Positions 52,123 through 60,981 of a DNA stretch of 64,000 bases are shown piece by piece. The DNA is from JACKFB01 sp041389525 (GTDB taxonomy: Bacteria > Myxococcota_A > UBA9042 > PHBI01 > JACKFB01), in assembly GCA_041389525.1 (NCBI GenBank), contig JAWKRR010000007.1, forward strand, positions 1 to 64,000, read 5' to 3'. Under the pieces are notes generated by a model. The model was not told the origin of the DNA, did no database searches, and worked only from the letters and a program-made list of their open reading frames with translations. The first letter of the stretch is position 1. Each line of letters opens with the position of its first letter. The position numbers and the translations under genes are program-made.

Positions 52123-54405
52123 ATGAAGCGCGAGCCCACACCACCACGGGCCCTCCGTCGCAAACGCCGCTGGTCCTTCCGGACCATCCTGATGGCCACC
52201 CTCACGGTCCAGGTGGCCAGCGTTTGCCTCTTGGTCGGCTGGCTGTCCTTCCGCAATGGGGCCGACGCCGTCCGCGAGCTGTCCAATCGCTACACCCACG
52301 AGCTGACGCTGCGCATCTACGAGCGCCTGCACAGCTACGTCAGCGTCCCGGTGCAGGTGCTGGAGGCCAACGCCGACGCGATCCGCACCGGCCACCTCGA
52401 CCCCGACAATCTGGACGGTCTGGCGCGCCACTTCTGGCTGCAGATGCGCGCCGATCCCACCCTCGGCTACCTGAGCTTTGGCCGCCAGGACGGGGCGTAC
52501 ATCGGCGTCCAGCGGGTCGCGGGCGGAAAGCTGGTGCTGGAGACGGCGGACGGCAGCCCGGGCGCGGCGCTGGGCTCCTACGCGCTGGATGAGGCGGGCC
52601 GCCGGGGCGCGCTGATCCGCTCGACGCCGAACTACGACCCGCGCGTCCGCCCTTGGTACGCCGCCGCGACCCGCTCCGACCGCGCGAGCTGGAGCGAGAT
52701 TTACACGTCGTTCAGCGCCGCCGACACCTCGTTCGTGAGCGCGGTCATCCGCATCGACGCGCCGGGGGGCGGCGTGCGGGGCGTGTTGGGCGCCGACCTC
52801 GTGCTCTCGCAGGCCAACGCCTACGTGCGCGCCCTGACGCGCCACCACCCGGCCGACGTCATCATCGTCGACTCCGAGGGCCGGCTGGTGGCCACCTCGG
52901 TCGACACGCCGACCCTGCGCGAGCTGCCCGACGGCACCCGCGAGCGCATCGCCGCCCGCGACATCGGCGACCCGAAGCTGCGCGAGGTCCTGCGCGCGCT
53001 GGAGCAGAGCCGCGGCGCCGGAGCGGCCGGCCTCGACGACCACCAGGGCACGCTCGAGACCCCGGTCGGCACCATGGCGGTCGAGGTCACCGCGGTCCGC
53101 GACGCCCGCACCCTGGACTGGCACATCGTCGCGCTCGTCCCCGAGGCGGCCTTCATGTCGCACATCGAGCGCACCACGCGCATCACCCTGGCGCTCTGCG
53201 TGGGCGCCGGCTTGCTCGGCCTGCTCATCGCGTTCTTCGTCAGCCGCAGGATCTCGGAGCCGCTGCGGGTGCTGGCCAACAAGGCGCGCCGCATCCACCA
53301 GGGGGACCTCAGCGTCACCTTCGAGGACGACTCCCGCGACGAGATCGGCGAGCTCAACGCCACCATGGCCGAGATGGTCGAGGGGATGCGCGACCGCGAC
53401 TTCATCCGCGCCGCCTTCGGACGCTACGTGTCGCCCGATCTGGTCGACCGTTTCATCGCCGAACCGAGCAGCCTGGACCTCGGCGGCTCGCTGGTGCGCG
53501 TCACGCTGCTGATGAGCGATCTGCGAGGATTTACCAGGCTGAGTGAGGCCTTACCGCCGCAGAAGATGGTGCGCCTGCTCAACCAGTATCTCGGCGCGAT
53601 GACCGAGGTGATCCGCGCCCACCGCGGCACCATCATCGAGTTCATCGGCGACGCCATCCTGGTGGTGTTCGGCGCGCCGCTCTCGGCCGAGGACGACCCG
53701 GTGCGGGCCGTACACTGCGCCATCGCCATGGAGCTGCGCCTGCGCGAGCTGAACGCGGCGAACGCGCTGGCCGGCCTGCCCGTGCTGTCCATGGGCATCG
53801 GCCTGCACACCGGGGACGTGGTCGCGGGCAATATCGGCAGCGACCAGCAGGCGAAATACGGGGTCGTGGGCGAGGCCGTGAACCTGACCGCGCGCATCGA
53901 GTCGCTGACCCTGGGGACCCAGCTCATCATGAGCGACGCGCTGCGCGAGACCGTCGGCGACATCGTGGTCACGGGCGCGCACCGGGTGGTGCGGGTCAAA
54001 GGCATCACCCACGCGCTGTCCATTTGGAACGTGCGCGGGATCGGCGGCGACGCGCCGCTGGATCTCGGCCCGCCGCCCGAGACCTCGCTGGTCAAGGTCG
54101 ACCTGCCCATCGACGTGCACCGGCTGGACCGCCACATCGTGTTGCCGACGCCGGTGCGCGGCCGGGTCATCGGCCTCATGCTCGAGGGGGTGGTGGTCGA
54201 CTCGCCCGAGCCGCTGGAGCTGCTCACCCGCGTCGAGCTGCGCATCGCGCTGGGCGGAGACCACGTCACCCAAGGCGCTTACGGCAGCGTGCAGGACTGC
54301 GTGGGCGCGAAGATCCCCGGCCGCTTCCGGGTGCAGATCGCGTTCACGACCCTGCAGGACGAGGACCGCGAGCGCATCGAGGCGCTGCACGCCGCGCGGT
54401 CCTGA
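52123..54405 (+). CDS. Membrane-bound class III nucleotide cyclase (Cache-HAMP-CHD)
   Basis: A 760-residue receptor cyclase. One helix (TILMATLTVQVASVCLLVGW, ~22-42), a periplasmic Cache-like sensor (~43-355), a second helix (ITLALCVGAGLLGLLIAFF), a HAMP domain (~385-440) and the cyclase homology domain (~455-620). Metal-binding D466 (SDLRGFTRL) and D510 (FIGDAI) and transition-state N587 and R591 (AVNLTAR) are present. The purine-selecting residues are E506 and G580 rather than the Lys/Asp of adenylyl cyclases. A C-terminal ~130-residue PilZ-like domain (PVRGRVIGLMLEGVVVDSPE ...) may bind c-di-GMP. Product cAMP or cGMP is uncertain. Confidence 0.9.
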   Translation: MKREPTPPRALRRKRRWSFRTILMATLTVQVASVCLLVGWLSFRNGADAVRELSNRYTHELTLRIYERLHSYVSVPVQVLEANADAIRTGHLDPDNLDGLARHFWLQMRADPTLGYLSFGRQDGAYIGVQRVAGGKLVLETADGSPGAALGSYALDEAGRRGALIRSTPNYDPRVRPWYAAATRSDRASWSEIYTSFSAADTSFVSAVIRIDAPGGGVRGVLGADLVLSQANAYVRALTRHHPADVIIVDSEGRLVATSVDTPTLRELPDGTRERIAARDIGDPKLREVLRALEQSRGAGAAGLDDHQGTLETPVGTMAVEVTAVRDARTLDWHIVALVPEAAFMSHIERTTRITLALCVGAGLLGLLIAFFVSRRISEPLRVLANKARRIHQGDLSVTFEDDSRDEIGELNATMAEMVEGMRDRDFIRAAFGRYVSPDLVDRFIAEPSSLDLGGSLVRVTLLMSDLRGFTRLSEALPPQKMVRLLNQYLGAMTEVIRAHRGTIIEFIGDAILVVFGAPLSAEDDPVRAVHCAIAMELRLRELNAANALAGLPVLSMGIGLHTGDVVAGNIGSDQQAKYGVVGEAVNLTARIESLTLGTQLIMSDALRETVGDIVVTGAHRVVRVKGITHALSIWNVRGIGGDAPLDLGPPPETSLVKVDLPIDVHRLDRHIVLPTPVRGRVIGLMLEGVVVDSPEPLELLTRVELRIALGGDHVTQGAYGSVQDCVGAKIPGRFRVQIAFTTLQDEDRERIEALHAARS

Positions 54406-54504
54406 GCGCGCGACCGGGCGGCGGCGTTGGGGAGCGTTCGCGTCGTCATGGCGGCCTCCGAAGCGCGAATGTAGGCTGGGCCGCAGATCGGAGGCGGTGG
54501 CAAG

Positions 54505-55077
54505 ATGTCACTCAGTGCCAAAATGCGGAAACCCGTGGAGCCGGCGGGCTCAGCGCGCTGGGAGATCGCCTCGTTTTGGGACGGGCGGCCCCTGCCCGCG
54601 GGCGAGCGGGCCACCGTGCGCGCCGGGTTTGTCGACGGTGCCTTCCGCGTGGAGGTCGACGCGCCCTACGGCGGGGACCCCGCGCCGAGCACGCCGCCCG
54701 GCCCCACCCCGAGGCTTTGGGAACACGAGGTCGTCGAGCTCTTCGTGCTCGGCGAGGCCGACCAGTACACCGAGATCGAGCTGGGGCCCCACGGCCATCA
54801 CCTCGTTCTGAGGCTCGCTGGGCGCCGTCAGATCGTCGCCGAGGGGCTGCCGCTACGCTACGAATCGCGAGTCGCCGACGGGCGATTTTACGGGATGGCA
54901 TGGCTGGATCTCGGGCTGTTGCCCCCCGGGCCGCATCGCGCCAACGCGTGCGCGATCCGCGGGGTCGGCGACGCGCGGCGCTACATGAGCGCGTGGCCGA
55001 TGCCGGGGGAAGGGCCGGATTTTCATCGGCTGGAGCGGTTTGAACCGGTGGATTTCGGCCTTGGGGAGGAGCCGTGA
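54505..55077 (+). CDS. UPF0462-like / DOMON-like protein
   Basis: A 190-residue protein from an ATG at 54505. The beta-sandwich with LWEHEVVELFVLGEADQYTE, IELGPHGHHLVLRLAG and FYGMAWLDLGLLPPG resembles the UPF0462 (C4orf33-like) and carbohydrate-binding DOMON-like families, in which WExDVVExF and YxExExxPxG are typical. No signal peptide, so cytoplasmic. First gene of a three-gene cluster (TGATG overlap with the next). Function unknown. Confidence 0.72.
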   Translation: MSLSAKMRKPVEPAGSARWEIASFWDGRPLPAGERATVRAGFVDGAFRVEVDAPYGGDPAPSTPPGPTPRLWEHEVVELFVLGEADQYTEIELGPHGHHLVLRLAGRRQIVAEGLPLRYESRVADGRFYGMAWLDLGLLPPGPHRANACAIRGVGDARRYMSAWPMPGEGPDFHRLERFEPVDFGLGEEP

Positions 55078-55850
55078 TGGTGGCTGAAGACGATCGCCCG
55101 GTGACCGCGCGCCACAGCGCGTCGCGGCTGGAGCTGCTGCGGCGGACCGCCGGCAGCCCGCGCGAGCTGGCGTCGAAGGTGGCGCGGCTCGGACGCACCC
55201 TCGCGCGCTTCGGCAGCGGCGAACCCAGGCGCCGCCTTGAGCGCCTCGCGGCCATGGGCGCCATCGACCAGGTCCCCACGCGGGTGCAGCTCCTCGTGGG
55301 CAGCGTCGACATGCTCCGCTTCTGGATCTCGCCCGCCGCGGCGGACTACTACCGCCAGCAAGGCATCGGCTACACCTTCCACCAGGTGCTGCGAATCCTC
55401 GACGACCCCTCGTCGATGGTGGACCCGGTGGGGCTGGCTGTGGACCGGGACACCATCATCGGCCACCTGCTGCAGGTCGTTCACGCCAACCCGACCTACG
55501 ACCTCCAGCTGCTCGACAGCCTCGAGGGCGGCATCGACGCCCTGGAGAGCCAGACCCGCGCGATGATCGACGGCACCCACCCGCGCTCGCGCTCCATCGG
55601 CGCCATCGTGGAGGACGCCGGCTACCACGCGCGCCTGCTGGGCTTTGTGCTGAGCTACCGCGCCGACTCCCGCGCCGAGGCCCCCATCCGCGACAACGTG
55701 AAGGCGGACCCGATGCTGCAACGCATCGAGCGGACCTTCGGGACGCTTCCGGCTGCCATACGCTACTTCACGAAAATGCCGGCACGACCGGGCGCTGCGT
55801 TGCGGCATATCGTGCGCGTGCGCCAGTTCCCCGTGGCGCTGGCCGAGTGA
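55077..55850 (+). CDS. Conserved hypothetical protein
   Basis: A 257-residue protein; the ATG at 55077 shares its A with the upstream TGA (TGATG), and a GTG at 55074 is also possible. It is mostly helical (ELASKVARLGRTLARFG, AADYYRQQGIGYTFHQVLRI, LLQVVHANPTYDLQLLDSLE) with no membrane segment or catalytic motif that I know. It is sandwiched between the UPF0462-like gene and the AI-2E-type transporter, which starts 27 bp after its stop. Confidence 0.72.
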   Translation: MVAEDDRPVTARHSASRLELLRRTAGSPRELASKVARLGRTLARFGSGEPRRRLERLAAMGAIDQVPTRVQLLVGSVDMLRFWISPAAADYYRQQGIGYTFHQVLRILDDPSSMVDPVGLAVDRDTIIGHLLQVVHANPTYDLQLLDSLEGGIDALESQTRAMIDGTHPRSRSIGAIVEDAGYHARLLGFVLSYRADSRAEAPIRDNVKADPMLQRIERTFGTLPAAIRYFTKMPARPGAALRHIVRVRQFPVALAE

Positions 55851-55877
55851 GCGCCCCCACGCGTAGGATGGCCGGCC

Positions 55878-57383
55878 ATGGCTGAAGACGAGACCACGAA
55901 GACGCCAGTGACCCGCACGCCGGAGGGCCCGTTGCCGCTGGCGCCGGTGGACCCGGCTGGCCCGGCGGACCCGGCGGCCGCCGAGGCGACGGGACAACAA
56001 GCCCCCCCCGAGCCCCAGCCGCAGCCGGCCCCCGAGCCCGAGCCTGTACCCGCGGCTGCGCCCGCGCCGGTATCCCAGCCCGAGCCCGTATCCCAGCCCG
56101 AGCCCGAGCCCCAGCCCGAGCCCCAGCCCGAGCCCCAGCCCGTAGCCGAGCCACGCCCCGAGGCCGCGGTCGCGCCGGAACCCCGGCCCGAGCCCGAGCC
56201 ACAGGCCGCGCCGGCCGAGCCCGCCCAAGCCCCAGACCCCGCGCTCGTGGCCGCCGCCGTCTCCGCGGCGCTGGAGGCACGCCAGCCCGAGATCGCGCCC
56301 GGCCCCCCCGCCCACGGCCTCCGATGGCGCAAAGTCGCATGGGGCGCCGGCGTCCTGGTCATCCTCGGCCTGCTGGTCTTCCTGGCCACCCGCGTCCCCT
56401 CGGCGACCGTCCCCGTCCTCACGGCCTTCATCCTGGCCTACCTGCTCGATCCCGTCGTCGACTTCCTCGAGGCCCGCCGCATCAACCGCACGGCCGCGAT
56501 CCTCGTCATCTTGCTGGTCTCGCTGCTCGCCGGCGCCGCGGTCATCCTGCTGCTGGGCCCACGCGTCATCGAGGAGCTGCGCCAGGTGCCCGCCAAGCTC
56601 CGCGAAGCCGCCCAGCACGCCCAACCCTGGCTCGAAGCCCAGCTCGGCACCACCCTGCCCCACTCGCTGTCGGAGGCCGTCGACCAGCTCTTCGGCAAGC
56701 TGGACCCCGCCGCCGCCAAAGCGCTGCTCGCCCCCGCCAGCTCGGTTGCCCGCGCCATCTACGGCGGCGCCACCAGCGTCCTCGCCACCCTCATCGCCCT
56801 CGTGATGATCCCCGTCTTCGCCTTCTATCTCCTGCGCGATTTCGATCTCATCACCGCCCGCATCGACGACCTCGTGCCCCACCGCCTGCGCCCGGCCTTC
56901 CGCGCCAGGTTCACCGAGATCGACCAGGTCCTCAGCGCCTTCATCCGCGGGCAGCTCCTGGTGGCCTCCATCCTCGTGGTGCTCTACGCCATCGGCCTCT
57001 CCGCCGTGGGCCTGCCCCTGGCCCTGGTCATCGCGCTCTTCGCGGGCCTCGGGAACATGGTGCCCTACGTCGGCACCACCATCGGCGTCAGCCTCGCGAC
57101 CCTCATGGTGCTGCTGGACTGGCAGGGCTTCGGCCACCTCGCGGCGGTCTACGGCGTCTTCGTCGGCGTCCAGTTCCTCGAGGGCTGGGTCATCACCCCG
57201 CGCGTGGTGGGCGAGTCGGTAGGCCTGTCGCCGCTGGCCGTCATCATCGCCATCCTCGTCTTCGGCGAGCTCTTCGGCTTCGTGGGCATCCTGGTCGCGG
57301 TCCCGCTGGCCGCGGTCTTGAAGATCCTCATCCGCGTCGCCATCGACGAATACCGCGGCTCCGAACTCTTCGCCGAGCGCTGA
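55878..57383 (+). CDS. AI-2E-family (PerM/YdiK) transporter
   Basis: A 501-residue membrane protein. The N-terminal ~145 residues are a Pro/Glu/Gln-rich tail built of PEPQPEP repeats (tandem 12-bp units at ~56092-56150). Then come the UPF0118/AI-2E transporter features: KVAWGAGVLVILGLLVFLAT, ILAYLLDPVVDFLE (the family signature), ILVILLVSLLAGAAVILLLG, a periplasmic-loop region, IYGGATSVLATLIALVMIPV, and PYVGTTIGVSLATLM near the end. Described members export autoinducer-2 or act as Na+/H+ antiporters; the substrate here is unknown. Confidence 0.9.
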   Translation: MAEDETTKTPVTRTPEGPLPLAPVDPAGPADPAAAEATGQQAPPEPQPQPAPEPEPVPAAAPAPVSQPEPVSQPEPEPQPEPQPEPQPVAEPRPEAAVAPEPRPEPEPQAAPAEPAQAPDPALVAAAVSAALEARQPEIAPGPPAHGLRWRKVAWGAGVLVILGLLVFLATRVPSATVPVLTAFILAYLLDPVVDFLEARRINRTAAILVILLVSLLAGAAVILLLGPRVIEELRQVPAKLREAAQHAQPWLEAQLGTTLPHSLSEAVDQLFGKLDPAAAKALLAPASSVARAIYGGATSVLATLIALVMIPVFAFYLLRDFDLITARIDDLVPHRLRPAFRARFTEIDQVLSAFIRGQLLVASILVVLYAIGLSAVGLPLALVIALFAGLGNMVPYVGTTIGVSLATLMVLLDWQGFGHLAAVYGVFVGVQFLEGWVITPRVVGESVGLSPLAVIIAILVFGELFGFVGILVAVPLAAVLKILIRVAIDEYRGSELFAER

Positions 57384-57384
57384 G

Positions 57385-57401
57385 GCCCGCCCCAAGCGGG
57401 C
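57385..57401. terminator. GC hairpin after the transporter gene
   Basis: GCCCGC-CCCAA-GCGGGC forms a perfect 6-bp stem and 5-base loop 2 bp after the stop at 57383. No run of T follows, so it may be a Rho-independent-like pause or merely a 3'-end stabiliser. Confidence 0.5.
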
Positions 57402-57511
57402 GCACGCCACACACTTCGCCAGAGGGTCGCCGACCTCTTAAGCAGCGCGCTCGCAGCACCGTCAAGGGTGTGAACGCTGCGAGGCTGCTGCGAGCCTCCG
57501 AGGAGTGTTGT

Positions 57512-60049
57512 GTGCCTGCACCTGGGACCAACTCAGTCGCGCTGCCGGGCGCGGGGGACGCCAAATCCCCTGCGAACGCGGCCGCGCACGAGGCTGCGGT
57601 GGTGGCCCTGGTGCTCTACGACCCGGCCACGCGGGAGCTGGTCGAGGTCGACGACTGCGCGCGCGACCTGCTCTTCGCTGGCGGCGAGGTGCCGCGGACG
57701 CTGCCGACGGACCACGCGCTGAGCGAGTACTACGCGCTGCTGGCGACCTGCGCGTTCAGCTCGGAGCTGGCCCGCTCGCGGCCGCTCGCCATCGCTCGAG
57801 GCGGCGGGCGCTACGTGGGGGTGCGCGCGTCCAGCGGCTGGCTGCCCGTGGGCGGCCGGCGGGTCATCAGCACGATGTTCGACGCGGTCCCCGAGGGCCA
57901 AGCGGTCGCCGTCACATTGCGCGGTCGCGGCGGGGCTACCGGCGGCGGCATCGACGCCCTGGTCGCCCACGCCCCGCACGCCGTCGAGATCAGCAGCGTC
58001 GCCGGCGTCATCGAGTACGTGAACCCGGCCTTTGAGCGGCTGACGGGCTACACGACCGCGGACGCCATCGGCCGCATGAGCGCGTCGCTGCTGCGGACCA
58101 CCGCCCACGACGACGCGTTTTACGCGGGCGTGGCGAGCGTCGTCTCTGCAGGCGGCGTCTGGTCGGGAGAGATGTACTGCCGCTACAAGGACGGCCGCCA
58201 GAGCGCCACGGAGGCGACGGTCGCGCCGGTGATCTGCGAGGACGGACGCATCGTCGGGTTCGTGACGATGCGCGTGGACATCAGCGCGCGGCGGGAGGCC
58301 GAGGAGGCGCTGCGGCGCACGGAGGAGCGATTCGCGCTGGCCGCGCGCGGCTCTCAGGACGGGCTGTGGGACTGGGACGTGGCGAGCGGCGAGGTGACGC
58401 TGTCGCCGCGCTGGATGGCCATGGTCGGGGGGAGCCCGGCTGAGCGCCGTGTGAGCCGCGAGGGCTGGCTTGCCAGGGTCCACCCCGACGACCGGCCGGC
58501 GGTCGAGACGCGGCTTGACGCCGAGCTGCTCGAGCCCACGGCGGACTTCAGCTGCGAGCTGCGGCTGCTTCACGACGACGGGACCTACCACTGGATGCGC
58601 TGGCGGGGCGTCGCGCTGCGCGGCGGCGACGGCACGACCATCCGGCTGGCCGGCTCGCAGACCGACGTGACCGAGTCGCGGGCGACGCGCGACCAACTGC
58701 AGCGCGTGGCCTTCAGCGACGACCTCACCGGGCTGGCCAACCGCGCGCTCTTCCTCAACCGCACCGAGCACGCCCTGCGCGCCAGCGGACGCCGCGACGC
58801 GCCCGGGATGGCGGTGCTGCTCATCGACGCGGACCGCTTCAAGGCGATCAACCGCAGCCTCGGCCACGCCGCCGGCGACGCATTGCTCATCGCGCTGGGC
58901 GAGCGGCTGCGCGGCTGCGTGCGACCCGGCGACACGGTGGCGCGGCTGGGCAGCGACGAGTTCGGGTTGCTGGTCGATCGCATCGTGGACCGGGCGGAGG
59001 CCAAGGTCGTCGCGGACCGGGTGGTCAGCGCCTTCTCGATGCCGTTTCGGGTCAACGGCGTGGAGATCTTCTCGAACGTGAGCATCGGGATCGCCATGGT
59101 CGGTCCGGGCCACGGGTCCGCGCGCGACGTGCTGCGCGACGCCGACGCCGCGATGCGCCGGGCGAAGTCGGTCGGCGGCTCCTGCTACGCGGTGTTCGAA
59201 GCCGAGATGCGCCCGAACAACCACCAGCAGGTGCGCACCGAGACCGGCCTGCGCCACGCGCTGGAGCGCAACGAGCTGCGCGTGCACTACCAGCCCATCG
59301 TGCGCCTCGACTCGGGCGAGCCCACGGGTTTTGAGGCCTTGATGCGCTGGGATCGCCCCGGCGAAGGGCTGATCGGGCCGGCCGACTTCATCCCGGTCGC
59401 CGAAGAGACCGGCCTCATCGTGCCCATGGGCTACTGGGTGCTGCGCCGCGCGTGCCGCCAGCTCGCCGAGTGGAACGAGCAGCGCGCGGGGACCGGCAAG
59501 CCGCTGACCATGTCGGTGAACCTGTCGCCCAAGCAGTTCCTGCAGCCCGACCTCGTCGAGCAGGTCGCGCGCATCATCGCCACGACGCGGGTCCACCCGC
59601 GCTGGATTTGCCTGGAGCTGACCGAGGGCGCCGTGATGCACGACCCGGCCGCCGCGCTCCACATGATGGAGCGGCTCAAAGAGCTCGGCGTCCGGATCAG
59701 CATGGATGACTTCGGCACCGGCTACTCCTCGCTGAGCTACCTGCACCGAATTCCCTTTGATATCGTGAAGGTAGACCGGTCGTTCATCCACGACATGGGG
59801 CCCTCGGGCAACGACGAGATCGTGCGGGCCATCGTGAGCTTGGTGCGTCACCTTCAGATGGAGGTGGTCGCCGAGGGGATCGAGACCGCGCAGCAGGTGG
59901 TCAGCCTGCGCGGGATGGGCTGTCGCTACGGGCAGGGCTACGGGCTCGGGCGGCCTCGTGACGCGCTGTCCATAAGCCACGGCGGGGGCGAACGCGCGGG
60001 CTGGAGCGAGGCGGCGATGGCGGCGCAGCTCTGGCGCGCGGCTCCCTGA
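57512..60049 (+). CDS. PAS-PAS-GGDEF-EAL c-di-GMP signalling protein
   Basis: An 845-residue protein. The GTG at 57512 has GAGGAG six bases upstream; a GTG at 57470 is an alternative. Two PAS domains (~160-270 and ~285-405, with WDWDVASGEVTLSPRW and PAC-like HDDGTYHWMRWRG) precede a GGDEF domain with GSDEF (480-484), which lacks the second Gly, and an EAL domain (EAL 608-610 in GFEALMRW; SVNLSPKQF; LELTEG; DDFGTGYSS; KVDRSF; EGIET). All phosphodiesterase ligands are present, so it should degrade c-di-GMP, while cyclase activity is doubtful. Confidence 0.92.
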   Translation: MPAPGTNSVALPGAGDAKSPANAAAHEAAVVALVLYDPATRELVEVDDCARDLLFAGGEVPRTLPTDHALSEYYALLATCAFSSELARSRPLAIARGGGRYVGVRASSGWLPVGGRRVISTMFDAVPEGQAVAVTLRGRGGATGGGIDALVAHAPHAVEISSVAGVIEYVNPAFERLTGYTTADAIGRMSASLLRTTAHDDAFYAGVASVVSAGGVWSGEMYCRYKDGRQSATEATVAPVICEDGRIVGFVTMRVDISARREAEEALRRTEERFALAARGSQDGLWDWDVASGEVTLSPRWMAMVGGSPAERRVSREGWLARVHPDDRPAVETRLDAELLEPTADFSCELRLLHDDGTYHWMRWRGVALRGGDGTTIRLAGSQTDVTESRATRDQLQRVAFSDDLTGLANRALFLNRTEHALRASGRRDAPGMAVLLIDADRFKAINRSLGHAAGDALLIALGERLRGCVRPGDTVARLGSDEFGLLVDRIVDRAEAKVVADRVVSAFSMPFRVNGVEIFSNVSIGIAMVGPGHGSARDVLRDADAAMRRAKSVGGSCYAVFEAEMRPNNHQQVRTETGLRHALERNELRVHYQPIVRLDSGEPTGFEALMRWDRPGEGLIGPADFIPVAEETGLIVPMGYWVLRRACRQLAEWNEQRAGTGKPLTMSVNLSPKQFLQPDLVEQVARIIATTRVHPRWICLELTEGAVMHDPAAALHMMERLKELGVRISMDDFGTGYSSLSYLHRIPFDIVKVDRSFIHDMGPSGNDEIVRAIVSLVRHLQMEVVAEGIETAQQVVSLRGMGCRYGQGYGLGRPRDALSISHGGGERAGWSEAAMAAQLWRAAP

Positions 60050-60204
60050 GCTCGGCTCGAAGGCGCGCGCAGTGACCCCGCCGCCGGCCTGATCGCGGCC
60101 CGCGCGGCCCCGGGTGCCTCCCGGCGAAGGGGCCGGATTTCTTGCCGGAACGCGGACTCAGCGGCCTACTCGGCGGCGTAATTGCTGCCTCGCCGGAGTC
60201 GCCG

Positions 60205-60873
60205 ATGTTCCGCCTCGCCCTCGCTACTCTCGTCCTCTCGGTCCTCGCGATCGCCCCTCACGCGCACGCCGGCCGCCAGCTCGCCCTGGTCATCCTCGAT
60301 CTGCCGGCGAGCGGCCCCGAGCCCAGCGGCGAACGCACCCAGACCTCGAACCTCGAGGATCTAGCTGGGCATTTGAACGCCTGGTCCACCCCGGCCACCG
60401 GCTACGTCGGGGCGCAGGGCGCCGACGACGAGGCGCTGCTCCCGTGGACCCGCGCGGGGCTCGCGCTGTCCAGCATGGAGGCCCGGGTGACCGCCCCGGC
60501 CGCCGACAAGAGCTTCGCCGCTTGGTACACCGGCTCCGACGCCGCCCGCGACGCGGTGGCGGCCCTCTACCTCACCCACGTCGAGGCCTGCCTCATGGGC
60601 CGCGAGGCCGACGCGCGGCGCCGCTACGGCAAAGAGGTCCCGGTCATCTTGGCGCTGCACGCCAACGAGCTGAACGCCGACCGCCTTGGCGACCTGCTGA
60701 CGGTCCTGGAGGCCCGCGGCTACGAGCTGGTCTCCGTCGACGAGGCCAGCGCCGGCCTGCCCCGCCGCGGCGCCAACCGCGCCCCCTCCCCCGCCGCCGA
60801 CCCCTGCAGCGAGCGCTGGTTCGACGCCCACTGGCGCCCGCGCCTCGACGCGATCACCGCCGCCGCGCCCTGA
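60205..60873 (+). CDS. Degenerate polysaccharide-deacetylase-like secreted protein
   Basis: A 222-residue exported protein (ATG 60205, MFRLALATLVLSVLAIAPHA HA when joined, signal peptide). The fold phrases of NodB deacetylases are present: a LVILDLPASG strand where TxDDxP is usual, a STPATGYVGAQGADDE segment, TRAGLALSS where GHELGNHTxSH is usual, and VILALHANELNADRLGDLLT followed by GYELVSVDEA at the end. The first catalytic Asp pair and the HxxxH metal motif are missing, so it is probably a non-catalytic homologue that may bind glycan. Confidence 0.7.
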   Translation: MFRLALATLVLSVLAIAPHAHAGRQLALVILDLPASGPEPSGERTQTSNLEDLAGHLNAWSTPATGYVGAQGADDEALLPWTRAGLALSSMEARVTAPAADKSFAAWYTGSDAARDAVAALYLTHVEACLMGREADARRRYGKEVPVILALHANELNADRLGDLLTVLEARGYELVSVDEASAGLPRRGANRAPSPAADPCSERWFDAHWRPRLDAITAAAP

Positions 60874-60981
60874 GCTGACCGCGCACCGAGCGCGCTCCAG
60901 ACCGCGCGGACCCTACGTCCGGCTTGACATGGCGTCGCCCGCGACCGGACACTTCCGACACACGCCGCCCCGGAGAACGCC

